From the NCBI GenBank assembly GCA_022561255.1, contig JADFRO010000054.1:1-11894 (forward strand): a stretch of 11,894 nt of DNA, in the 5' to 3' direction. Positions 6,566-11,894 of this stretch are shown here, piece by piece. A program made the translations under genes and the position numbers. Source of the stretch: Planctomycetota bacterium. GTDB taxonomy: Bacteria > Planctomycetota > Phycisphaerae > UBA1845. The first letter of the stretch is position 1, and each line of letters starts with the position of its first letter. A model generated the notes under the pieces. It was not told the origin of the DNA. It saw nothing but the letters and a program-made list of their open reading frames with translations, and did not search any database.

Positions 6566-7840
6566 GTGCGAACCAACATGTTTTGTAGACGAACTACGCG
6601 GCGTACGTTCGCCGCGTGGATCTTGGCTGGCGTCGTCGCAGTGTGCCTCCTCGCCACGCCATCCGCGTCGGCACAGTGGCTGCAATGGGGCGGACCGAAT
6701 CAAGATTTCAAAGCAGATGCAAAGGGCCTCGCCGCCAGTTGGCCGACGGATGGCCCCAACAAGCTGTGGCAGCGCGATTTGGGCGACGGATACTCCGCGA
6801 TTCTCGCGGACGCGGGACGCCTCTACACCATGTTCCGTAGCGATGACAAGGAGGCCATCATCTCCCTCGATGCCAAGACCGGCAAGACGATTTGGGAGCA
6901 CCGCTACGACTCGTCACCGCGCGAGGATCACGCCCATGAGTTCGGCGACGGTCCCCGATCAACACCGCTGATTGCCGGCGACCGGCTCTTTGCGATCGGC
7001 GTTGAAGGCAAGATGCACTGCCTGGACAAGAAGAGCGGGAAGGTCTACTGGAGGCGCGATCTCTGGACCGAGTTTGAAGGCAACGTGCTCAACCACGGGT
7101 ATGCTTCCAGTCCGATCGCATACAAGAACACCGTGATTACGCTGGTCGGCGGCAAAGGCGCCGGCATCGTGGCGTTCGATCAAGCCAGCGGCGACGTCGT
7201 TTGGAAAAATCAGGACTTCGAGAACAGCTATTCGTCACCGAAGATCATCCGCGTCGACGGCGAGGATCAGCTCGTGACGTTCATGGCTGAGCAGATCATC
7301 GGCGTGGACCCCAACAGCGGAGCGCTGAAATGGGAGTACCCCTGTGCGAACCGGTGGAAGCAGAACGTCTGCATGCCCACCTGGGACGAAGCGAGCAATA
7401 CGCTGTTCTTTTCAGCTTCGCAAGTGGGGTCGCGCGGTCTGAGACTCAAACGCGACGGCGATAAGACCAAGGTCGAGGAGATCTGGTTTACGCGAAAGAT
7501 TCATCTCTACCACGTTACGTCGGTGAAAATCGGCGACTACGTGTACGGTTCCACCGGCAACCGCGCGCCGAATTTCTTCTCCGCCATCAACATGAAAACC
7601 GGCGAAATCGCGTGGCGCGAGCGCGGTTTCGCCAAGGCGACCTGCGTGCTGGCCGACGGTAGGATCATCATCCTGGACGAGGACGGCAACCTGGCATTGG
7701 TCACTGCGACTCCGGACAAATTCACCGTACATTCCAGATTCGAGCTGTTCGACAAGGTCGCGTGGACCGTGCCGACGATCGTAGGCAAGACGATGTACGT
7801 TCGAGACAAAGAGAAGATTATGGCCCTGGACATCGGCTGA
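6566..7840 (+). CDS. Secreted PQQ-like beta-propeller, tandem copy 1
   Basis: A 424-aa exported protein, first of three paralogs in a row. The signal peptide spans 1-36 with cleavage after A-S-A36. Its n-region holds T-R-R-T-F (11-15), which fits the twin-arginine pattern S/T-R-R-x-F, so Tat export is possible; copies 2 and 3 lack it. The mature end is Q37-W-L-Q-W-G-G-P-N. Blade-closing repeats include LDAKTGKTIW (101-110), LDKKSGKVYW (153-162), AFDQASGDVVW (203-213), GVDPNSGALKW and AINMKTGEIAW. Other segments shared with the paralogs are SSPIAYK, DGEDQLV and RIIILDEDGNL. It probably acts in the periplasm or outer envelope as a binding or scaffold protein; no catalytic residues can be named. 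It lies 96 bases after the BamB-like gene and may be co-transcribed with it, though that gap could hold a promoter. Confidence 0.88.
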   Translation: MRTNMFCRRTTRRTFAAWILAGVVAVCLLATPSASAQWLQWGGPNQDFKADAKGLAASWPTDGPNKLWQRDLGDGYSAILADAGRLYTMFRSDDKEAIISLDAKTGKTIWEHRYDSSPREDHAHEFGDGPRSTPLIAGDRLFAIGVEGKMHCLDKKSGKVYWRRDLWTEFEGNVLNHGYASSPIAYKNTVITLVGGKGAGIVAFDQASGDVVWKNQDFENSYSSPKIIRVDGEDQLVTFMAEQIIGVDPNSGALKWEYPCANRWKQNVCMPTWDEASNTLFFSASQVGSRGLRLKRDGDKTKVEEIWFTRKIHLYHVTSVKIGDYVYGSTGNRAPNFFSAINMKTGEIAWRERGFAKATCVLADGRIIILDEDGNLALVTATPDKFTVHSRFELFDKVAWTVPTIVGKTMYVRDKEKIMALDIG

Positions 7841-7870
7841 TCGCTCTGCAACCGGAAGGGCGAAGCTTGT

Positions 7871-7942
7871 GGGGAGGGCGAAGCTCCTGCTGAGCCCCGG
7901 CTCCGACACTGCTTGCGGCTCGGCGGGAGCCTCACCCTCCCC
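7871..7942. repeat. Imperfect inverted repeat, 26-bp arms
   Basis: The left arm, 7871-7896, begins GGGGAGGGCGAAGCTCC and the right arm, 7917-7942, ends GCCTCACCCTCCCC. The arms are reverse complements at 22 of 26 positions around a 20-base loop, and all four differences are transitions, two of which would still pair as G-U in RNA. An 11-base AGGGCGAAGCT also occurs just outside (7857-7867) as a direct repeat of part of the left arm. It fills most of the gap between propeller copies 1 and 2. It resembles dispersed GGGCGAAGCTCC-type palindromes I associate with planctomycete genomes. It could be a REP/MITE-like element or act as an mRNA-stabilising or attenuating hairpin; there is no T-tract for a classical terminator. 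Confidence 0.75.
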
Positions 7943-7979
7943 CATTAGACAGCCGCTACGAGAGAGAGGAAAACAATTG

Positions 7980-9245
7980 ATGAACAAGAACACTAGTAAT
8001 CGTCGCTCGTGCTGGACGCTATCGTCCTGTTTCACGTGCGTTTTGCTCCTGGCGATACTGTCGCCCCTCGCGTCGGCGCAGTGGCCTGGCTGGGGCGGTC
8101 CCAACCGGAACTTTACGGTAGACGTGAAGGGTCTTTCGACCCAGTGGTCCACCGACGGCCCCAAGCAGGTGTGGAGTCGCGACCTTGGCCCCGGCTACTC
8201 CGCCATCGCGGTTGATCAGGGACGGCTCTACACGATGTATCGCAAAGGAAAGAAAGAGGTCGTCGTGGCGCTCGATGCGGAAACGGGTAAGACCGTTTGG
8301 GAGCATCAGTACGACGCGTTTCTTCTTAAGGATATGGACCCACAATTCGGCGAGGGGCCTAATGCGACGCCGCTTGTTCACGACGGTCGCGTTTATACGC
8401 TAGGAATCGCCGGGCGTTTGGAATGCGTGGACCAGAAAACAGGGAAGCGTATCTGGTCCAGCGGTCTCGTACAGAAGTTGAAGGCGACCGTTCCCGAGTT
8501 CGGTTTCTCATCGAGCCCGATCGCCTACAAGGATACGCTAATCGTGTCGGCCGGCGGCAAAAACGCAGGCGTCGCGGCTTTCGATCTTAAGACCGGAAAA
8601 CTGCGCTGGCGAAAACACGATTTCGTCGATACCTATTCGTCGCCCCTGGTGATCAACGTCGACGGTGAGGATCAACTGGTCCTGCTGGTGGACCGTGAGG
8701 TGGTCGGCTTGGACCCCACCACCGGCGACCTGAAGTGGCGTTTCCCGCATGAAAACCAGTGGAAGACGAACATCTCGATGCCCGTTTGGGGCGACGACGG
8801 TCTTTTGTACGTTACGTCCGGCGGCACGGCCGGTAGCCGAGCGCTCAAACTGACGCGCAGCGCAGACGTAACATCCGTCGAGGAGGTTTGGACGAACAAA
8901 AAAGTGAAGATCGGACAAGGCAACGTCATCCGAATCGGAGATCAAGTCTACGGGTCCGGCGGCGGAAGCGGCCCCGCGTTCATCTCTTCGCTCAACGCCA
9001 AGACCGGTGAACTAAACTGGCAGAAGCGCGGCTTCGCAAAGGCGATGATTCTTCACGCCGACGGCAAACTCATCATCCTGGATGAAAACGGAAAGCTGGG
9101 TATCGCAACGGCAACGCCGGACGATCTGACGGTTCACTGCGAGTTTGACTTGCTCACAAAACCTGCCTGGACCGTCCCGACGTTGGTCGGCAAGCGCCTG
9201 TACGTCCGCGACAAGGTAAAGATCATCGCCCTGGACTTGGGATGA
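7980..9245 (+). CDS. Secreted PQQ-like beta-propeller, tandem copy 2
   Basis: A 421-aa exported protein, paralog of the genes on both sides. The signal peptide is 1-33 (basic head N-R-R, hydrophobic F18-L27, cleavage after A-S-A33), followed by Q34-W-P-G-W-G-G-P-N-R-N-F. Blade repeats include ALDAETGKTVW, VDQKTGKRIW, AFDLKTGKLRW, GLDPTTGDLKW and SLNAKTGELNW. Shared family blocks are SSPIAYKDT, DGEDQLVLL and KLIILDENGKL, and it closes with VRDKVKIIALDLG as do its paralogs. ATG at 7980 is chosen, with GAGAGAGGA about 10 bases upstream; the adjacent TTG at 7977 is also possible. The frame is open further upstream but there runs through the inverted repeat, so that part is not coding. The role is expected to match copy 1: periplasmic binding or scaffold, not shown to be enzymatic. 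Confidence 0.88.
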   Translation: MNKNTSNRRSCWTLSSCFTCVLLLAILSPLASAQWPGWGGPNRNFTVDVKGLSTQWSTDGPKQVWSRDLGPGYSAIAVDQGRLYTMYRKGKKEVVVALDAETGKTVWEHQYDAFLLKDMDPQFGEGPNATPLVHDGRVYTLGIAGRLECVDQKTGKRIWSSGLVQKLKATVPEFGFSSSPIAYKDTLIVSAGGKNAGVAAFDLKTGKLRWRKHDFVDTYSSPLVINVDGEDQLVLLVDREVVGLDPTTGDLKWRFPHENQWKTNISMPVWGDDGLLYVTSGGTAGSRALKLTRSADVTSVEEVWTNKKVKIGQGNVIRIGDQVYGSGGGSGPAFISSLNAKTGELNWQKRGFAKAMILHADGKLIILDENGKLGIATATPDDLTVHCEFDLLTKPAWTVPTLVGKRLYVRDKVKIIALDLG

Positions 9246-9332
9246 TGGATTTTGGACAGCACAGCGTGTGCCACGACAGCATCATAACCTTGTAATGTCC
9301 GCGCAAAGTCTGTGCCAACGAGGAGTTCAGTA

Positions 9333-10694
9333 ATGAAGCAACAGAAGGTGCCGCGTGTTACCGCCGCGGTGCGCAGTAGTCCTTGGACTTGGATGGTGGC
9401 AATCGCAGCCGTCAGCGCGACTTCGACAAGCGCCCACGCGCAGTGGTCGCAGTTCGGCGGTCCCAACCGCAATTTCACGGTCGACGCCAAGGGTCTGGCG
9501 GACAAGTGGCCTGAGGAAGGCCCGCGACGCATCTGGGAACGCGATCTCGGCGACGGCTATGCCACCATCGTTGTCGATAACGGCGTGTTGTACACCATGT
9601 ACCGCAAAGACGCGGATGAGTTTACCGTTGCGCTCGACGCCAAGACGGGAGAGACGATCTGGGAGCACGGGAACCCCTCACCGTTCACGAAGCTGATGGC
9701 AGAGTACGGCCCCGGTCCGCATTCCACGCCGCTGATTGTGGGAAACCGTCTCTACACAATCGGAACGAACTCGGTGATGCACTGCTTCAACAAGAAGACC
9801 GGAAGAGTTCTCTGGAAGCATGATCTGGTGGACGAATTCGGCGCCCCCATTCCCGGCCGGGGATACGCATCCAGCCCCATCGCCTACAAGAACACCGTGA
9901 TCGTCCCCGTAGATCGCCCGCGAAAGGACCAGGAGGGCCAATCCGAGGGCGACGCAGAAGCAACCGCCGAGACGAAGGAGCCCCCGGAAGCTCAAACGTT
10001 GATCGCCTTCGATCAAGAGACCGGCGCCGTCGTCTGGAAGGCGTTGGACTTTGCGGTGTCCTATTCCTCTCCGATTCTAATCACCCTCGATGGCGAAGAT
10101 CAGCTTGTGCTCTTCACCGCGCAGGATCTGATCGGGGTCGACCCTGACAACGGCGCGTTGCTGTGGAGTCATCCCTTCCACACGCAGTACGGGGCCAACA
10201 TCTCGACGCCTCTATGGAACGGCGAGGACCTGCTCTTCTGCTCCGCCGCTTACGGATCGGGCGCCCGCGTGATCAGGCTGCGCCGGGACGGCGGAAAAAC
10301 GGTTACCGAGGAACTGTGGCATAGCAGGAAGATGCGCATCCATCACGGAAACGTGATCGCTATCGGGGATTACGTCTACGGTTCCAGCGGCGACTCCGGA
10401 CCGGCGTTCTTCATTGGCATAAACATAAGAAACGGCAAGGTCGCCTGGCGCGAGCGCGGATTCACGAAGGCGAACTGCGTCTACGCCGACGGCAAGGTCA
10501 TCATTCTCGACGAAGACGGCCAGCTCGGACTCGCGACGGTGACGCCCAAGGGCATGACGGTACATTCCAGGTGTACCGTGGCTGAGCGTTACGCCTGGGC
10601 GGCGCCGACGCTGGTCGGCAAAACGCTGTTCGTTCGGGATCGCAAGAAGATCATGGCCCTCGACCTGGGACGATCTTGGGCTGCCCCTGACTAG
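9333..10694 (+). CDS. Secreted PQQ-like beta-propeller, tandem copy 3 with acidic insertion
   Basis: A 453-aa exported protein, the longest of the three tandem paralogs. The signal peptide is 1-36 (cleavage after A-H-A36), then Q37-W-S-Q-F-G-G-P-N-R-N-F. Blade repeats include LDAKTGETIW (101-110, same spacing as in copy 1), FNKKTGRVLW, AFDQETGAVVW, GVDPDNGALLW and GINIRNGKVAW. A hydrophilic segment at about 194-221, rich in Glu, Gln, Asp and Ala, sits between SSPIAYKNTVIVPV and LIAFDQ and is absent from copies 1 and 2, where only five to seven residues join these blocks. It accounts for most of the extra length and should be a surface loop between blades. ATG at 9333 has GAGGAG about eight bases upstream. 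The C-terminus adds R-S-W-A-A-P-D after the family's usual ending. The 87-base gap before it shows no clear promoter or terminator. Confidence 0.88.
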   Translation: MKQQKVPRVTAAVRSSPWTWMVAIAAVSATSTSAHAQWSQFGGPNRNFTVDAKGLADKWPEEGPRRIWERDLGDGYATIVVDNGVLYTMYRKDADEFTVALDAKTGETIWEHGNPSPFTKLMAEYGPGPHSTPLIVGNRLYTIGTNSVMHCFNKKTGRVLWKHDLVDEFGAPIPGRGYASSPIAYKNTVIVPVDRPRKDQEGQSEGDAEATAETKEPPEAQTLIAFDQETGAVVWKALDFAVSYSSPILITLDGEDQLVLFTAQDLIGVDPDNGALLWSHPFHTQYGANISTPLWNGEDLLFCSAAYGSGARVIRLRRDGGKTVTEELWHSRKMRIHHGNVIAIGDYVYGSSGDSGPAFFIGINIRNGKVAWRERGFTKANCVYADGKVIILDEDGQLGLATVTPKGMTVHSRCTVAERYAWAAPTLVGKTLFVRDRKKIMALDLGRSWAAPD

Positions 10695-10747
10695 ACCCTC
10701 GGATGATCCCTTCTTGCAGGTGTCGCGCGGATGACACTGCCCCGAGC

Positions 10748-10765
10748 CGCGGGCTTTAGCCCGCG
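10748..10765. repeat. GC-rich palindrome CGCGGGCT-TT-AGCCCGCG
   Basis: Perfect 8-base arms around TT, followed by CGCGGTTTCC. This GGGCTTTAGCCC-type palindrome looks like a dispersed intergenic repeat. It lies 53 bases after the third propeller gene and could serve as a weak transcription stop or mRNA end-stabiliser, but there is no run of T after it. Confidence 0.6.
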
Positions 10766-10820
10766 CGGTTTCCTGACATTCGACACCGGTCGAAGCCTGG
10801 TGGACTCGGAATACGGAAAC

Positions 10821-10845
10821 GGGAGATGCTCCCACCGGGCCGGTG
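10821..10845. promoter_or_regulatory. Adjacent hairpin and dyad in the receiver-gene leader
   Basis: GGGAG-atg-CTCCC (10821-10833) is immediately followed by the odd-centred palindrome CACCGGGCCGGTG (10833-10845). They end 36 bases before the receiver-like gene start. They could be an operator or a structured 5' leader; no -35/-10 pair can be assigned with confidence. Confidence 0.35.
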
Positions 10846-10881
10846 CCCGCTCTTCCAGGCTGCAGGTCCGGATGACGATGC

Positions 10882-11439
10882 ATGGCTGATCGACCCTACA
10901 AGATCATGCTCGTCGAGCCCGATTCGGAAACGGTCGAGATTCTCGTCGCCTCGCTCACGCGGCGTTTCGACGCCCACATCAGTTGCGTGGTGGACGCGGA
11001 GACCTGCCTGGACGTCGAACTCGTCGAACCGCACGATCTGGTCATCGCCGAATGGGAGTTGGGCGACTCGGATGGGTTACGCCTCGCCGAACAGCTCCTA
11101 TCGCTAAGCGATCGGCCGGTGATCCTCATGGCCGAGGCGCCGAGCGCCGAGGACGCCGTTGCGGCTCTGCGGACGGGTGTGAAAGACTTGTTTTGCAAGC
11201 CGTTTGCCGTCGGAGAACTGCTCGACGCAGCCGGGCGGATTCTCGACGGTCACGACCTCAAACGCCGGCGCCAAGTCAAGTACCACCGCCTCCGCAAGCT
11301 GGTTCGCCGTGTGATTCGCGAGCGGCGTGATCTCAACAAACGGATCGAACTGGTCTGCCGTGATCTGGTCGACGCCCAGCGCCGGCTCGTTAACCGCGTC
11401 GCCGAGGTCGAAGGACTTCGGCCCAGACCGTCGAAGTAA
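10882..11439 (+). CDS. Degenerate response-regulator receiver protein with basic helical tail
   Basis: A 185-aa cytoplasmic protein. Residues about 6-122 follow a CheY-like receiver fold: strand KIMLVEPD (7-14), DLVIAEW (52-58), SDGLRLAEQL (63-72), RPVILMAE (78-85) and the conserved K106-P107-F108. The phospho-acceptor site is altered: Glu57 stands where Asp is expected, the acidic pair is E12-P13, and the switch Thr/Ser is A84. This suggests a pseudo-receiver that is not controlled by ordinary Asp phosphorylation; Glu at this place can mimic the phosphorylated state. From about 125 on, the chain is highly charged and helical, rich in Arg/Lys heptads (K128-R131, R145-R150), probably a coiled coil for dimerisation or nucleic-acid or partner binding; no known output domain is seen. 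ATG at 10882 is the first in frame, with a poor ribosome binding site. It is separated from the propeller genes by 187 bases and is probably its own unit. Confidence 0.8.
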   Translation: MADRPYKIMLVEPDSETVEILVASLTRRFDAHISCVVDAETCLDVELVEPHDLVIAEWELGDSDGLRLAEQLLSLSDRPVILMAEAPSAEDAVAALRTGVKDLFCKPFAVGELLDAAGRILDGHDLKRRRQVKYHRLRKLVRRVIRERRDLNKRIELVCRDLVDAQRRLVNRVAEVEGLRPRPSK

Positions 11440-11524
11440 CCTCGGTCGTTTAGAGCATTTCGTAGTTCTGATGTAACTTGCCGCGTTGCTCACGGCCTTG
11501 TACGATTCGATCATGTTGGAAACC

Positions 11525-11530
11525 CGGAGG
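11525..11530 (+). promoter_or_regulatory. Ribosome binding site deciding a GTG start
   Basis: CGGAGG eight bases before GTG at 11539. The nearer ATG at 11534 reads ATG-TCG-TGA and stops at once, its stop overlapping the GTG, so the small membrane protein must begin at GTG. Confidence 0.65.
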
Positions 11531-11538
11531 TAAATGTC

Positions 11539-11808
11539 GTGAAGAAGATCAGCCTAGTGGCAATTCCTTTCGTCATCATGGCGACGGCGAGCGGGCTGAC
11601 CTGCATCTGGTGGACGTACGTCAATTGGGGATGGTTTGCGGCGGGAGTTGCACCCTTCTTCTTCCCGATCACGGTTCTGGTGGTCCCTGCGGTCGGTGCG
11701 TATAATCACGGGCAGACCTGGCTCCTGTGGACCTACATTCCGTGGGTGCTTGTGTTGATCTCGCTCGCTCTCCCGAAGCGATACAAAGATGCCCTGAGCG
11801 ACTGGTGA
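11539..11808 (+). CDS. Small three-helix membrane protein, function unknown
   Basis: No family is recognised. The 89-aa product is very hydrophobic, with helices at about 4-25, 33-54 and 62-79, each rich in Trp/Tyr at its ends (W24-W25-x-Y27, W30-x-W32, W61-x-x-W64-x-Y66-x-x-W69). The short C-terminal tail LPKRYKDALSDW is charged and probably cytoplasmic by the positive-inside rule. A GTG start at 11539 is supported by CGGAGG eight bases upstream. The 99 bases before it, after the receiver gene, show no obvious promoter or terminator. It may be a single-gene unit or follow the receiver gene in one transcript. Confidence 0.68.
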   Translation: MKKISLVAIPFVIMATASGLTCIWWTYVNWGWFAAGVAPFFFPITVLVVPAVGAYNHGQTWLLWTYIPWVLVLISLALPKRYKDALSDW

Positions 11809-11839
11809 GCAAAGCCCCCGTGAATACGAGTCTCTTCCC

Positions 11840-11872
11840 AAAAAAAAATGGTTACTGGCACGTGCAGTGCCA
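11840..11872 (-). terminator. Possible rho-independent terminator for a leftward gene beyond the right edge
   Basis: Read on the - strand, a hairpin TGGCAC-tgcac-GTGCCA (11872-11856) is followed seven bases later by a run of nine T (the A-run at 11840-11848 on +). This would stop a transcript coming from a leftward gene outside the window. The seven-base gap between stem and T-run is longer than usual, so the call is weak. Confidence 0.3.
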
Positions 11873-11894
11873 TTACGGGGCACGCAGTTTGAGG

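Noticed and set aside
9252..9296. Promoter-like TTGGAC and CATAAC before propeller copy 3
   Set aside because: The 25-base spacing is too long for a sigma-70 type promoter.
5315..10694. PQQ-dependent dehydrogenase function for the propellers
   Set aside because: The repeats match the PQQ-like structural motif, but no catalytic Asp/Asn/Ca-binding set or dehydrogenase length (about 600 aa) is seen.
11450..11475. TTTAGAGCATTTCG-like stretch reminiscent of dispersed intergenic repeats
   Set aside because: Only one copy is visible and there is no inverted or direct repeat in it, so nothing supports calling an element.
1..11894. CRISPR arrays, tRNA or rRNA genes, transposases
   Set aside because: I looked for regularly spaced repeats, cloverleaf ends and transposase-like proteins and saw none.

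Overview
The window is a GC-rich, gene-dense stretch of bacterial chromosome, with almost every gene on the + strand. The best taxonomic guess is Planctomycetota, perhaps a Phycisphaerae-type lineage. This rests on the secreted PQQ-like beta-propellers opening with W-x-x-W/F-G-G-P-N just after the signal peptide, on palindromic intergenic repeats that resemble planctomycete dispersed repeats, and on the DUF3311/symporter pairing. None of these is proof and no rRNA or marker gene is present.

Layout. (1) 1-444: 126 bases with no supported gene, then a short leftward hypothetical gene. (2) 326-4429: a chorismate-pyruvate-lyase-like protein, an FAD-dependent oxidoreductase with flavin-halogenase signatures, a DUF3311 membrane protein, an SSS-family sodium:solute symporter and a 4HBT/YbgC-type thioesterase. 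From the flavoenzyme to the thioesterase the genes overlap by 1, 4 and 11 bases, so they look translationally coupled. (3) 4464-6469: a GYD-domain protein, a 5-TM EamA/DMT-like half transporter and a BamB-like secreted beta-propeller, still closely packed. (4) 6566-10694: three tandem paralogous secreted PQQ-like propeller proteins, each with its own leader and ribosome binding site. A 72-bp imperfect inverted repeat lies between the first and second. (5) 10695-11894: a GC-rich palindrome, a short dyad-rich leader, a degenerate receiver-domain protein with a basic helical tail, a small 3-TM protein, and at the right edge a hairpin oriented to terminate a leftward gene outside the window.

How the genes may work together (inference). 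Chorismate lyase makes 4-hydroxybenzoate, a halogenase-like flavoenzyme could act on a phenolic or polyene acyl product, and a hotdog thioesterase could release or proofread an acyl intermediate. These three types recur in aryl-polyene, xanthomonadin or flexirubin-like pathways, but no ketosynthase, acyl carrier protein or ammonia-lyase is visible here, so at most this is part of such a locus. The symporter/DUF3311 pair would bring in or move an unidentified organic solute. The secreted propellers probably work in the cell envelope or periplasm as scaffolds or binding proteins, since nothing shows that they are enzymes. The most unusual items are the tandem propeller family with a copy-specific acidic insertion, and the receiver protein whose phospho-acceptor Asp is replaced by Glu.
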